DNA of 64,000 nt from Halomonas sp. LR3S48 (GTDB taxonomy: Bacteria; Pseudomonadota; Gammaproteobacteria; Pseudomonadales; Halomonadaceae): assembly GCF_025725665.1 (NCBI RefSeq), contig NZ_CP107009.1:2046001-2110000 (forward strand), written 5' to 3'. Below the pieces are notes generated by a model. The model saw only the letters and a list, made by a program, of their open reading frames with translations. It did no database searches and was not told where the DNA came from. Of this stretch, positions 1 to 8,612 are shown one piece after another (position 1 is the first letter of the stretch; each line of letters starts with the position of its first letter). The position numbers were made by a program, and so were the translations under genes.

Positions 1-2
1 TG

Positions 3-176
3 GGCGACTTCGAGCGCGAGGGGCTCGAGCCGTTCCTGTACCACAAGGCGGGCCGCGAGGTGAGGATGTCCTACTACCGCGCCCCGGAGGCGATCTTCGA
101 GGATCAGGAGCTGGCGGCGGAGTGGGCGGGTGGCGCCTTCGCGGCGGCGCTACGCGCCAAGGCGGGCAAGCGCTGA
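3..176 (+). CDS. C-terminal end of a TfoX/Sxy N-terminal-domain-like protein (partial)
   Basis: Only the last 57 codons lie in the window; the gene begins upstream. The frame ends at the TGA at 174-176. The tail reads as a 'PFLYHKAGREVRMSYYRAPE' type segment followed by an acidic stretch and an Ala-rich helix. This resembles the end of the TfoX N-terminal domain, where a 'Y..aG..v.MSYyraPee.leD' pattern is usual. TfoX-N proteins are small and sometimes linked to competence regulation, but many standalone copies have no known role. The next gene is on the opposite strand, so the two converge. Family call is from a short fragment only. Confidence 0.6.
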   Translation, partial: GDFEREGLEPFLYHKAGREVRMSYYRAPEAIFEDQELAAEWAGGAFAAALRAKAGKR

Positions 177-187
177 CAGAAAAAAGT

Positions 188-313
188 TCAGCAGAGTCGC
201 GAGCCGAGCAGCAGCAGCGAGGCGTCGGCCGCTTGCCAGCCCCACCATGCAAGTGACAGGGCAGCGCCGAGGGCCAGCAGCGCGGCGAGTTTCACCAGGT
301 GAATCCGACTCAT
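188..313 (-). CDS. Small putative single-span membrane protein (41 aa)
   Basis: This small frame starts at an ATG (313-311) that overlaps the TGA of the upstream MFS gene by an ATGA junction, suggesting translational coupling. The product has a short basic N-terminus followed by a hydrophobic Leu/Ala-rich segment around residues 7-23 containing a Trp pair, then a second hydrophobic stretch near the end. No family is recognised. The tight coupling to a transporter is the main argument that it is real; it could be a transporter-associated peptide or simply chance coding beyond the MFS stop. Confidence 0.4.
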   Translation of the reverse strand: MSRIHLVKLAALLALGAALSLAWWGWQAADASLLLLGSRLC

Positions 314-1518
314 GCCTGAGCCTCCAGGGGCGCGGTGCGTTTGACCGGTGCCTCGCTGATGAACCAGTGCAGCAGGGCGGCGATCACCGAGAGCAGTATG
401 GCAAGCTTCCATACCACGTCATAGTCGCCATGCAGGTCGTAGAGCATGCCGCCCAGCCACACGCCGGTGAACGAGCCGACCTGGTGAAACAGGAAGACGA
501 TACCGCCAAGCATGGAGAGGTGGCGCACGCCGAATACTGCGGCGACGATGCCGTTGGTCAGCGGCACCGTGGAGAGCCACAGCAGGCCCATGGCGATGCC
601 GAACAGGTAGGCGCTGGCCGGGCTCAGCGGCAGGAACACGAAGGCGGCGATCACCGCACCGCGGGTCAGGTAGAGCCAGCTGAGCAGGCGCGGCTTGGAG
701 TAGATGCCGCCCAGCCAGCCGGCGGCGTAGGTGCCGAAGATGTTGAACAGGCCCACCAGGGCCAGGACGGTGCTGCCTACGTGGACGGCCAGGCCGTTGT
801 CGAACAAATAGCCGGGCAGGTGCACACCGATGAAAACCACCTGGAAGCCGCAGACAAAGAAGCCCAGGCACAGCAGCCAGAAACCGCGGTGCCCGGCGGC
901 CTCGTCCAGCGCTCCGCGCAGCGAGAGGTCGGTGGCCAGGCGTGCGGAGGGACGGTCCTTCAGCATGGCGCCGAGCGGTACCATCATTGCCGCCAGGGCG
1001 CCCATCGCCAGCAGTGCGGCCGACCAGCCGAGCCAGCCGAGCAGGCCCAGGGTGCCCGGCAGCATGGCGAACTGACCGAACGAGCCCGCTGCACTGACGA
1101 TGCCCATGGCCATGCTGCGCTTTTCCGGCGCCACGGCACGGCCCACGGCGCCGAGGATTACCGAGAAGGTGGTGCCAGAAAGCCCCAGGCCGATCAGCAC
1201 CCCGGCTGAGAGCGACATGCCCAGCGCCGATTCGGAAAGGCCCATGAACAGTAGGCCCAAGGTGTAGAGCACACCGCCGACCGCCACCACCCGGGCAGCA
1301 CCGAAACGGTCGGCCAACGCCCCGGTGAAGGGCTGGGCGAACCCCCAGATGAGGTTCTGCAATGCCAGGGCGAAAGCGAATACCTCGCGCCCCCAGCCGA
1401 GCTCGCTGCTCATTGGCTCGAGGAACAGACCGAAGCCATGACGCAGCCCCATGGCCAGCGAGATGACCAGGCTGCCGAGCAGGATCAACAGCAACGTGTG
1501 GCGGCGAAGGGCGTCCAT
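310..1518 (-). CDS. Major facilitator superfamily transporter, OFA/monocarboxylate-like
   Basis: A 402-residue protein with twelve predicted hydrophobic helices, the usual MFS length. The start region has a short basic N-terminus and then helix 1. The MFS signature between helices 2 and 3 is visible as 'GALADRFGAARV' near residues 66-77, and a central cytoplasmic loop lies around residues 195-215 ('KDRPSARLATD'). The arrangement resembles the oxalate/formate antiporter and monocarboxylate-porter branch, so a small organic anion is a reasonable substrate guess. It is alone on its strand apart from the 41-residue frame coupled to its stop. No regulator is adjacent, and the substrate cannot be read from sequence. 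Confidence 0.85.
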   Translation of the reverse strand: MDALRRHTLLLILLGSLVISLAMGLRHGFGLFLEPMSSELGWGREVFAFALALQNLIWGFAQPFTGALADRFGAARVVAVGGVLYTLGLLFMGLSESALGMSLSAGVLIGLGLSGTTFSVILGAVGRAVAPEKRSMAMGIVSAAGSFGQFAMLPGTLGLLGWLGWSAALLAMGALAAMMVPLGAMLKDRPSARLATDLSLRGALDEAAGHRGFWLLCLGFFVCGFQVVFIGVHLPGYLFDNGLAVHVGSTVLALVGLFNIFGTYAAGWLGGIYSKPRLLSWLYLTRGAVIAAFVFLPLSPASAYLFGIAMGLLWLSTVPLTNGIVAAVFGVRHLSMLGGIVFLFHQVGSFTGVWLGGMLYDLHGDYDVVWKLAILLSVIAALLHWFISEAPVKRTAPLEAQA

Positions 1519-1680
1519 GGTGATTATCCCGTTTGCAGACTAACGAGAATGCACTATCGCGCTTTCTCCATGGGCTGGCAATGTCGCCGATTGGCGACTT
1601 CCTTGTAGCTAATGCGCCACATGTGTAAAGGCGCTGTACTTCGCTATCATGAACACTGTTCGTCAACTTGGAGATACGTC

Positions 1681-1860
1681 ATGTCACGGCGCCTGTTGTT
1701 TCCTTTCGTCCTGATACTTGCCGCCATGCTGGTGGCAGGCTGCAGCTACCAGCCGGCACGTATCAAGTCCGAGCCGCTGATCGTCATCGACGATGGCCAT
1801 GGTGGGCATCATGGTGGCCGCTTCTGTCCTCCGGGGCAGGCCAAGAAGGGACGCTGCTGA
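1681..1860 (+). CDS. Small lipoprotein with C-terminal FCPPGQ-KGRC motif (59 aa)
   Basis: The chosen ATG follows a GGAG-type ribosome site. An upstream in-frame ATG at 1612 would add an implausible N-terminus ahead of a clear lipoprotein signal. The first about 20 residues are a signal peptide ending in the lipobox LVAGC, so the mature protein should be a lipid-anchored peptide of about 38 residues. It contains a His/Gly-rich stretch and ends in FCPPGQAKKGRC, giving two Cys plus the lipidated one. The next gene is a diverged copy with the same lipobox context (GCSYxPARI) and the same tail. Function unknown; metal or disulfide chemistry is conceivable from His and Cys content. Confidence 0.7.
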   Translation: MSRRLLFPFVLILAAMLVAGCSYQPARIKSEPLIVIDDGHGGHHGGRFCPPGQAKKGRC

Positions 1861-1969
1861 ATAAGCGCTCCCCAAAGGCGCGCTAGACTGACTAGAGTCG
1901 TACCCATAACGACTGCGAACGGGAACCGGAAGGGGCGTCTGGAGTTCTTGCCCTTGCGAGGTACATGCC

Positions 1970-2254
1970 ATGAAAACGTCCCTGCGCTTGCTCACCCTGA
2001 CCATTTTACCCCTCATGTTGGCCCTGGCCGGCTGCAGCTATTCGCCGGCGCGCATCACGCCCGAGCCGCTGGTCGTGGTCGATGGTTCCCATCGTCACTA
2101 TCACGGCGACAGGCATCATCATCACCGCGAGCGCTACGTGAAGCGCCACTACCGTGACGGACATCTTTATTACGACGATCGCCGTTATCGGGACCGCCAC
2201 CGTCACCGTGGCGGCTTCTGCCCGCCCGGGCAGAGCATGAAGGGACGCTGCTGA
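1970..2254 (+). CDS. His/Arg-rich small lipoprotein, paralogue of the upstream gene (94 aa)
   Basis: It has a signal peptide with lipobox LALAGC and a mature N-terminus GCSYSPARI matching the preceding small lipoprotein. The difference is a central insertion of about 40 residues, very rich in His, Arg, Tyr and Asp (about residues 40-80), before the shared tail FCPPGQSMKGRC. The two genes lie 109 bases apart on the same strand and look like a tandem duplication with expansion. The His-rich block could bind transition metals, and the basic character could bind anionic envelope polymers; both are guesses. No assigned family is recognised. Confidence 0.7.
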   Translation: MKTSLRLLTLTILPLMLALAGCSYSPARITPEPLVVVDGSHRHYHGDRHHHHRERYVKRHYRDGHLYYDDRRYRDRHRHRGGFCPPGQSMKGRC

Positions 2255-2333
2255 GCCAACGGGCCGTTTCATGATGCCGCTCGGCAGGGTAGTGTAGGAG
2301 GTTCCCTGACCGAGCGGGCGTCAAGAAACCGTC

Positions 2334-3104
2334 ATGTCTCTACTCGATCTGCGTGCCTCTAACCTGGGCCAGGAGCATGTGGCCCATGCCCATACGCACC
2401 ACCAGTTGATCCTGGCGACTTGCGGTGTCACCGAACTCGATATCGAGGGCGTCGGTAATCGAGTGACCAGTGGGCGTGGCTGCCTGATTCCCTGTGCGAG
2501 CCACCACGAATACGAAGGCGACGGACGCAATCGTACGCTGGTACTCGACGTGCCGCTGGCTGCGCTGGACGACATGCGCGACGGCGAGGAGCTGCAGCGT
2601 CTGTTCGAGCGGCCGTGTTTCTTTCCCGTATCGACCCGCCTCAATCAGCTTGCCGTCACACTGATGGCTCAGCTCGAGCAGTTCCCGGCCCTGCACAGCG
2701 AGATCGCTGCGCTGCTGCTGCGTGCGCTCTACCTGCAGCTCAAGGACGAGGCGCCGAGCACGACTTCATTCGGCCGTCACTCCACCGCGCGTATCGACCT
2801 CGACAGCCTCGACATCTGGATCGATCGGCATCTTGCCGACGAGATCCGGGTCGACCAACTGGCGGCGCTCTGTGCCCTGAGCCCAGGGCATTTCCATGCG
2901 CTGTTTCGTGAACTCACCTCCGTCACACCCTTGGCCTATGTGCAGCAGCGCCGGCTCGAGCATGCCCGGGCGCTGGTTCGGCACAGCCGCCTGAGCCTGG
3001 GGCATATCGCCAGCCTGGTCGGTTTCTGCGATCAGGGCAGCTTCAGTCGCGCCTATCGGCGTCATTTTGAAGTTTCCCCTTCCAGCGAGCGTCGCCATCG
3101 CTGA
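2334..3104 (+). CDS. AraC-family transcriptional regulator
   Basis: The 256-residue protein has an N-terminal cupin-like sensor half with a His cluster (HAHTHHQ near residue 19) and a C-terminal AraC/XylS double helix-turn-helix (about residues 155-250, including 'LAALCALSPGHFHALFRE' and 'IASLVGFCDQGSFSRAYRR'). It precedes the TRAP-transporter/deacetylase operon on the same strand with 101 bases between, so it is the natural candidate regulator of that operon. Ligand unknown. The start has only a weak ribosome site, so a few residues of uncertainty remain at the N-terminus. Confidence 0.85.
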   Translation: MSLLDLRASNLGQEHVAHAHTHHQLILATCGVTELDIEGVGNRVTSGRGCLIPCASHHEYEGDGRNRTLVLDVPLAALDDMRDGEELQRLFERPCFFPVSTRLNQLAVTLMAQLEQFPALHSEIAALLLRALYLQLKDEAPSTTSFGRHSTARIDLDSLDIWIDRHLADEIRVDQLAALCALSPGHFHALFRELTSVTPLAYVQQRRLEHARALVRHSRLSLGHIASLVGFCDQGSFSRAYRRHFEVSPSSERRHR

Positions 3105-3205
3105 GCCTGGGGCAAGAAGACGTGAGTCAGGGGCAAGCGGGGCGCAAGGTCTCCTCTTAGGCTTGGTGTGGCAATCCATAAAACACAATCATAATGAGGT
3201 GGATC

Positions 3206-4276
3206 ATGACCCCGTCGCTGACCCGTCTGGCAGCGCTCGCCGCACTACCGCTGGCCGTTGCCAGCGCCAACGTACTGGCGCAATCCCACGAAATGGCCAT
3301 CGCCACGCTGTTGCCCGAGGACATGAGCAACAACGAGGTCTACCCGGCGCTGGTGCACTTCAAGAACCTGGTCGAGACCCGCACCAACGGTGAGGTGGAG
3401 GTGGTGATCTTCGGTGGCGGTCAGCTCGGTTCCGAAGTAGAGACCGCCTCGGAAGTGCAGGGCGGGCGTACCCTGCAGTCCACCATCATCACCACCGGGG
3501 CGATGTCGTCCTTCTACGACGACTACCAGCTGATGACTGCCCCGTTCCTGTTCGACAACTGGCGCCAGGCCTGGGCCTTCTTCGACAGCGAGTGGTTCGC
3601 CGATTTCATGTCCGGCACCATTGAAGAGGCCAACATGCGCTACCTAGGCACCTTCGACGACGGCGGCGGCTTCGTGGCGTTCACCAACAACGAGCGCTTG
3701 ATCGAGACGGTGGAGGACCTGGAAGGGCTCAATATTCGCACCGAGGAGAACCCGGGGCACGTCGCCATCATGAAGGCGCTGGGCGCTTCGGCCACGCCGC
3801 TGCCGTGGGGCGAGCTGATCACGGCGCTGGAGACCGGCCTGGCCGATGGCCAGTTCAATGCGCCGGTGCTCAACACTACCTTCAATTTCGATGAGGTAAC
3901 CGATTACACCACGCTCACCGGCCACGTCTACAACAGTGCCGCCTGGCTGATCAGCGAAGACTGGTTCCAGGAACTGAGCGAGGAGCAGCAGACGGCCATC
4001 GTCACCTCGGCGCGCGAGGCCATCGAGCTCTCCCACGGCATGTCGGGGGCACTGGCCACCGCCAGTTGGGAGGAGTCCTGCGAGCGTTTCGAGGCGTGCC
4101 ATATCATGCCCACGGAAGAGCGTGAGCGGATGGCTGACATCGCCCGGCCGGCCTGGAAGGAGTGGATCGTCGGTGACTTCGGCATCGAGGAAGAGCGTGT
4201 CGATGCCTTCCTCGCGGAAGTGTCCCGAGTCGGGGAGGAAGTGGCCGAGTCGGACGCGGCGGTCTACGGCCAGTAG
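3206..4276 (+). CDS. dctP: TRAP transporter solute-binding protein, DctP family
   Basis: This is the periplasmic binding component of a TRAP uptake system. The ATG at 3206 follows a GAGGTGG ribosome site, whereas the in-frame ATG at 3194 overlaps that site, so 3206 is preferred. A signal peptide ends near 'NVLAQS' (about residue 26). The mature domain has DctP features, including 'GGGQLGSEVE', 'LMTAPFLF', and the 'IRTEENP' segment where the Arg normally salt-bridges a carboxylate substrate. It is followed by the DctQ and DctM membrane subunits. A perfect 12-bp hairpin sits between it and dctQ, as is common when a binding protein is made in excess over its permease. Confidence 0.92.
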   Translation: MTPSLTRLAALAALPLAVASANVLAQSHEMAIATLLPEDMSNNEVYPALVHFKNLVETRTNGEVEVVIFGGGQLGSEVETASEVQGGRTLQSTIITTGAMSSFYDDYQLMTAPFLFDNWRQAWAFFDSEWFADFMSGTIEEANMRYLGTFDDGGGFVAFTNNERLIETVEDLEGLNIRTEENPGHVAIMKALGASATPLPWGELITALETGLADGQFNAPVLNTTFNFDEVTDYTTLTGHVYNSAAWLISEDWFQELSEEQQTAIVTSAREAIELSHGMSGALATASWEESCERFEACHIMPTEERERMADIARPAWKEWIVGDFGIEEERVDAFLAEVSRVGEEVAESDAAVYGQ

Positions 4277-4306
4277 CCCGCGGTTCGTTTGCGTGCCCAA
4301 CGTCGC

Positions 4307-4333
4307 CCCTCGACCGGCACGGCCGGTCGAGGG
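4307..4333 (+). terminator. Intergenic hairpin between dctP and dctQ
   Basis: A perfect 12-bp GC-rich stem (CCCTCGACCGGC with its complement) closes a 3-nt loop. There is no strong T tract, so it is more likely a partial attenuator or 3'-end mRNA stabiliser for dctP than a full terminator. Confidence 0.6.
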
Positions 4334-4350
4334 CCTTTCGAGGTGAACCG

Positions 4351-4911
4351 ATGCAACTCCTTCGGCCCCTGCGCCGCCTGAGCGACGTGGTCAATCAGGT
4401 GGCGATCGTGATCTGTGTGGCCTGCGTGTTGATCATGCTGGGCATTTCGTTCACGGCGTTTCTCTACAAGCTGGTCACGGGCAGCTCGCTGAGCTGGACC
4501 TATTCGCTGGCGCGGCTCTTCCTGCCCTGGATCGGCTTTCTCTCGATGACTATCTCGCTGCGCTACGGTGAGCACGTAGCCATGACGCTGCTGGTACGCA
4601 GCCTGCCACGGGCGCTGCTGCAGTTTGCCGCGGGCCTGTGCCTGGCGGTGATCGGCCTGTTCGGTGCGCTGCTGCTGTGGTACGGCTGGGACTACTTCCT
4701 GGGTGCCACCCAGGTCTACATGGTCTCGGATCGTATCCAGATCCCCGGCAAGTTCACCGCTATCGTGATGCCTGTCAGCGGCGCCATCATCCTGCTTCAC
4801 CTGGTGCAAGGCTTCGCCCTGCTCGAGCACTTCATCGACGACGAAACGGTCATCGACGAGCTGATCGAGACCATCGACACCGAAACCGTCGAAACGGAGA
4901 CACGCGCATGA
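4351..4911 (+). CDS. dctQ: TRAP transporter small membrane subunit, DctQ family
   Basis: A 186-residue protein with four hydrophobic segments (roughly residues 18-40, 55-70, 88-110 and 138-160), the size and topology of DctQ subunits. It carries the typical 'W.Y.LARLFLPWIGFLS' pattern in the second segment. The C-terminus is a long acidic cytoplasmic tail rich in Asp, Glu and Thr (about residues 165-186), longer than in many homologues. It overlaps the start of the large subunit gene by ATGA, so the two membrane subunits are probably translationally coupled. Confidence 0.9.
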   Translation: MQLLRPLRRLSDVVNQVAIVICVACVLIMLGISFTAFLYKLVTGSSLSWTYSLARLFLPWIGFLSMTISLRYGEHVAMTLLVRSLPRALLQFAAGLCLAVIGLFGALLLWYGWDYFLGATQVYMVSDRIQIPGKFTAIVMPVSGAIILLHLVQGFALLEHFIDDETVIDELIETIDTETVETETRA

Positions 4912-6185
4912 CGCCTGCCATCGTGACCTTCGTCGTACTGCTGCTGATCGGTGCGCCGGTGGCGGTAGTAATGGCGCTTTCCGGCCTGGCCGGCGGCTTT
5001 GCCATGGGTGGCGAGCGCATGCTCGGGATCATCGCCGACCGCATGTTCTCCGGCGTTTCGGGGTTCCTGCTGATTGCCGTTCCTTACTTCATCTTCACCG
5101 CCGAACTGATGAACCAGGGCGGGTTGACCCACAAGCTGATCGCCTTCAACAATGCCCTGTTCGGGCGCGTGCGCGGGGCGCTCTCCCACGTCAACGTCTC
5201 GGTGTCGGTGTTCTTCGCCGGCCTGACCGGGGCGGCGATCACCGATACCGTGGCCATCGGCAAGATCATGATTCCCGAGATGAAGCGACAGGGCTACGAC
5301 GCCGAGTACGCGGCGGCAATCACCGCCTGCTCGTCGATCATCGGACCCATCATCCCGCCCAGCGTGGTGATGGTGGTCTATGCCACGCTGCTGCGCGACA
5401 TCTCGGTGATCGACCTGTTCGCCGGTGGCATCATACCCGGGCTGCTGATGGCACTGGCGCTGCTTGGCGTCAGCTTCTTCCTGGCCTGGAAACGGGGGTA
5501 TCCCAAGCAGGCGCCGACGCCCTTCAAGGTGGCGGTCTTTTCGTTCCTGGCCGCGCTGCCGGCCATGATCGTGCCGCTTATCATCCTGGGGGGCATTCTC
5601 TCGGGACTGACCACCATTACCGAGGCATCCGGTTTCGCCGCCGTCTATGCCATCGCGATCGGCGTGTTGCTCTATCGCAATCTCAACTGGCAAAAGATCT
5701 GGCACTCGCTGGTGGTGACGGTGCGCTTCTCGGGTGTGGTGTTCTTTCTGCTTGCCACCTCGGCGGTACTCGGCTGGTTCGTGACGCGCTCAGGAATCGC
5801 GCGAGATGCGGCGGGCCTGATTACCACCTTCAGCGACTCGGCCTTCCTGCAACTGATGCTGGTTTGCGTGCTGTTGATCGTGGTCGGCACCGTGATGGAC
5901 GTGCTGCCGGCTCTGGTGGTGGTGGCACCGGTACTGGTGCCGGCGATGATCCAGTTGGGGTTCGATCCGCTACACTTTGCCATCCTGATGATCGTGGTGC
6001 TCAATATCTCCAATGTGACGCCACCGGTAGGAATGACCCTGATGACGGCGGCGCGCATCGCCAATGTGCCGTACGAACGGGCGATCATCGCTTCGCTGCC
6101 GTTCTACGTGGCGTTCCTGGTGGTCATCGTGCTGCTCGCGGCTTTCCCGGCGCTCTCCACCTGGATCCCTTCGCTGCTCGACTAA
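4908..6185 (+). CDS. dctM: TRAP transporter large membrane subunit, DctM family
   Basis: The ATG at 4908 overlaps the dctQ stop, giving a 425-residue protein, the normal DctM length. It has about a dozen hydrophobic helices and family motifs such as 'PYFIFTAELMNQGG', 'FFAGLTGAAITDTVAIG', 'CSSIIGPIIPPSV' and 'LNISNVTPPVGMTL'. It uses a sodium gradient to move the solute handed over by DctP. Together with dctP and dctQ it forms the uptake step for the catabolic genes that follow 27 bases downstream. The substrate is not fixed by sequence; the context suggests an N-acylated amine or amino acid. Confidence 0.93.
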   Translation: MTPAIVTFVVLLLIGAPVAVVMALSGLAGGFAMGGERMLGIIADRMFSGVSGFLLIAVPYFIFTAELMNQGGLTHKLIAFNNALFGRVRGALSHVNVSVSVFFAGLTGAAITDTVAIGKIMIPEMKRQGYDAEYAAAITACSSIIGPIIPPSVVMVVYATLLRDISVIDLFAGGIIPGLLMALALLGVSFFLAWKRGYPKQAPTPFKVAVFSFLAALPAMIVPLIILGGILSGLTTITEASGFAAVYAIAIGVLLYRNLNWQKIWHSLVVTVRFSGVVFFLLATSAVLGWFVTRSGIARDAAGLITTFSDSAFLQLMLVCVLLIVVGTVMDVLPALVVVAPVLVPAMIQLGFDPLHFAILMIVVLNISNVTPPVGMTLMTAARIANVPYERAIIASLPFYVAFLVVIVLLAAFPALSTWIPSLLD

Positions 6186-6212
6186 GGAATGCAGAATGCA
6201 AGGAACGATACG

Positions 6213-7247
6213 ATGAAGTTCTTCTACCACCCCGACCAGGGGTACCACGCACCTGCCAGCTTTCTGGTGCGTGGCCAGCTCACGGCCTCGCCGGAGGGGC
6301 CGGTGCGTGCCGAGATGCTGTCCCAGGGATTGGCCGCGGCGGGATTCTCCTTGAGCGAGCCGGAGGAAGTCGACAGCCCTCGCCTTCGCGACCGCCTGGC
6401 CAGGATCCACACGCCGCGCTACCTGGATTTCCTCGAGACGATCCACGCTCGCTGGCGCCAGCTGCCCGGAGCCTCCGAGCTGGTGATGCCCAACATCCAT
6501 CCGTGTGGCGGCGGCCACCATTACCCGCGCCATCCGGTAGGCCAGGCGGGCTGGCACCTGCACGACATGGCATGTCCCATCGGCGCCGACAGCTTCCGCG
6601 GCATCCTGGCCAGTGCGGCTACCGCCCAGGCGGCAGCCGAGGCATTGCTCGGCGGCCACGGTACCACCTATGCGCTGTGCCGCCCGCCGGGACACCATGC
6701 CGGGCCGGAGCGGGCCGGAGGCTTCTGCTTCCTCAACAACTCGGCGCTGGCCGCCACGGTGCTGCGCGAGCAGTTCACGCGTGTGGCGATCCTCGACGTG
6801 GACCTGCACCACGGCAACGGCACCCAGGACATCTTCTACTACCGGGGCGATGTCTGGACCGGTTCGCTGCATGTCGACCCGACCGACTTCTATCCCTTCT
6901 TCTGGGGCGGTGCCAACGAGGAGGGCATGGGAGAAGGGCTCGGTGCCAACGTCAACCTGCCGCTGCCGTTGGGCAGTGACGGCGCCGTCTTCCTCGACAC
7001 GTTGGAGACGCTGATCGAACGCATGCAAGTCTTCCGCCCTGACGCGGTGGTGATTGCGCTGGGGCTGGATGCCCATCGGGACGATCCGCTGGCCGGCATG
7101 ACCCTCGAAACCGACGATTTCATCGTGGTTGGCCAACGCCTGCGTCGGTTGGGACTTCCCACCGTGCTGGTGCAGGAGGGTGGTTATCCTACCGAGCACC
7201 TGGGCGGCAATCTGGCGGCCTTCATGCAGGGCTTCACCGGCGGCTGA
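6213..7247 (+). CDS. Histone-deacetylase-fold amidohydrolase, acetylpolyamine-amidohydrolase-like
   Basis: A zinc amidohydrolase predicted to remove acyl groups from N-acylated amines. The ATG at 6213 has an AAGGA site at good spacing, whereas the ATG at 6189 abuts its site too closely; the result is 344 residues, normal for the family. The active site is intact: tandem His in 'RPPGHHAGPE' (about residues 157-165), zinc-binding Asp/His in 'DVDLHHGNGT', the third zinc Asp in 'GLDAHRDDPL' and the catalytic Tyr in 'EGGYP'. A His/Gly-rich loop ('HPCGGGHHYP') resembles the dimer loop of bacterial acetylpolyamine amidohydrolases. It is the first enzyme gene after the TRAP transporter. Confidence 0.88.
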   Translation: MKFFYHPDQGYHAPASFLVRGQLTASPEGPVRAEMLSQGLAAAGFSLSEPEEVDSPRLRDRLARIHTPRYLDFLETIHARWRQLPGASELVMPNIHPCGGGHHYPRHPVGQAGWHLHDMACPIGADSFRGILASAATAQAAAEALLGGHGTTYALCRPPGHHAGPERAGGFCFLNNSALAATVLREQFTRVAILDVDLHHGNGTQDIFYYRGDVWTGSLHVDPTDFYPFFWGGANEEGMGEGLGANVNLPLPLGSDGAVFLDTLETLIERMQVFRPDAVVIALGLDAHRDDPLAGMTLETDDFIVVGQRLRRLGLPTVLVQEGGYPTEHLGGNLAAFMQGFTGG

Positions 7248-7312
7248 CGGTAAAGCGCCAACGTGCAATCATCCACGGCTTGATCCACCCATTCCCTTCA
7301 AGAGAGAGCGAC

Positions 7313-7669
7313 ATGACCATTCATTACCATGAAAGCAATGCCCGCATGAGCCAGATCGCAGTGCACAACGGTACCGTCTACCTGGCGGGCCAGGTGCCGG
7401 GCGATGCCACGGCTGACATGCGCGGCCAGACCGAGCAGGTGCTGGCCCGCATCGACGAGCTGCTGGCCCAGGCCGGCACCTCCAAGGAGAACCTGATTTC
7501 GGCTCAGGTCTGGGTCACCGACATGGCGGAGTTCGGCCAGATGAACGAGGCCTGGGAAGCCTGGGTGGTGCCGGGTCGCCCGCCGGTGCGCGCCGCGCTC
7601 GAGGCCAAGCTGGCCAAGCCTGAATGGAAGGTCGAGATCATGGTGGTCGCGGCGCTGCCGGAGGCCTGA
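7313..7669 (+). CDS. RidA/YjgF-family enamine/imine deaminase
   Basis: The 118-residue product has the RidA fold pattern: 'MSQIAVHNGTVYLAGQVP' at the N-terminus and 'P.RPPVRAALEAKLA' near the end, including the Arg (about residue 100) that binds the carboxylate of imine intermediates in active family members. RidA proteins hydrolyse reactive enamines and imines released by PLP enzymes. The gene is one base upstream of the ornithine-cyclodeaminase-like gene and in the same operon as an aminotransferase, which fits imine clean-up. The chosen ATG at 7313 follows an AGAGAG stretch; an earlier ATG would add a non-conserved extension. Confidence 0.88.
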   Translation: MTIHYHESNARMSQIAVHNGTVYLAGQVPGDATADMRGQTEQVLARIDELLAQAGTSKENLISAQVWVTDMAEFGQMNEAWEAWVVPGRPPVRAALEAKLAKPEWKVEIMVVAALPEA

Positions 7670-7670
7670 G

Positions 7671-8612
7671 ATGCGCATCGTCACAGCCGAGGAAGTCGCC
7701 GGCGCGCTGCCCTGGTCGGCGCTGGTCGAGCGCCTGGCGCTGACGTTCCGTGAAGGGGTGGAATCACCTCCACGCCATCACCACGCCATGCATCGGCCGG
7801 ATGGCGAGGCCACCATGCTGCTGATGCCGGCCTGGGAACGGGCCGGCTACATTGGCGTGAAGATGGTCAACGTCTTTCCTCAGAATGCCGACCACGGCCT
7901 GCCTGCCATCTCCGGTGTTTACCTGCTCAGCGAGGGCGCCCACGGGCGCCCATTGGCCTGTCTCGACGGCAGTGAGCTGACTCGGCGGCGGACGGCGGCG
8001 GCCTCCGCCCTGGCAGCCCGTGAGCTGGCCCGAGAGGATGCCGCATCGCTGCTGGTGGTAGGCACCGGCAAGCTGGCCCCCATGGTGATCGAGGCCCACG
8101 CCGCGGTGCGCCCGATCAAGCGCGTTCGGATCTGGGGTCGCAACCCGGAGAAGGCGCGGCGCCTGGCTGCCGAATACGCCGACCGCTTCGATTGCGAGGC
8201 GGCAGAGGACCTCGAGACGGCGGTTCGCGAAGCGGATCTGATCAGTTGCGTGACGCTTTCCTCCGAGCCGCTTATTCGCGGCGAGTGGCTCACGCCGGGT
8301 GTCCATCTCGATCTGATCGGGGCGTTTCGCCCCGGCATGCGTGAAACCGACGCCGAGTGCCTGCGCCGTGGCGAGGTATTTGTCGATACCTACGCCGGCG
8401 CCCGCGGCGAGGCGGGCGACATCCTGCAGGCCATCGACGAAGGGGCCTTTGCCTTCGACGATATCGCCGCCGAGCTGGCGGAACTCGTCAGCGGAGAGAA
8501 GGCCGGTCGCAGCACGAACGAGGCGATTACCGTGTTCAAGTCGGTAGGAGCGTCGCTGGAGGACCTGGCGGCCGCCATCGAGGTTTGGGAACAGTTGGAG
8601 AAGCGAACATGA
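7671..8612 (+). CDS. Ornithine cyclodeaminase / mu-crystallin family protein
   Basis: A 313-residue NAD(P)-dependent family member. The N-terminal half carries the conserved substrate region ('GVKMVNVFPQN', 'LDGSELTRRRTAAASALAA'); the Rossmann half begins at 'LLVVGTGKLAP' (about residue 126), where the usual motif is GxGxQA, so the last positions differ. Family activities include ornithine cyclodeaminase, ketimine reductase and pyrroline- or piperideine-2-carboxylate reductase. In this operon, beside an aminotransferase and RidA, a cyclic-imine reductase seems more likely than true ornithine cyclodeamination. It overlaps the next deacetylase gene by ATGA. Confidence 0.85.
   Translation: MRIVTAEEVAGALPWSALVERLALTFREGVESPPRHHHAMHRPDGEATMLLMPAWERAGYIGVKMVNVFPQNADHGLPAISGVYLLSEGAHGRPLACLDGSELTRRRTAAASALAARELAREDAASLLVVGTGKLAPMVIEAHAAVRPIKRVRIWGRNPEKARRLAAEYADRFDCEAAEDLETAVREADLISCVTLSSEPLIRGEWLTPGVHLDLIGAFRPGMRETDAECLRRGEVFVDTYAGARGEAGDILQAIDEGAFAFDDIAAELAELVSGEKAGRSTNEAITVFKSVGASLEDLAAAIEVWEQLEKRT

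Noticed and set aside
130..1209. A 359-codon plus-strand frame opposite the MFS gene
   Set aside because: Its product is hydrophilic low-complexity sequence, while the opposite strand gives a full twelve-helix transporter.
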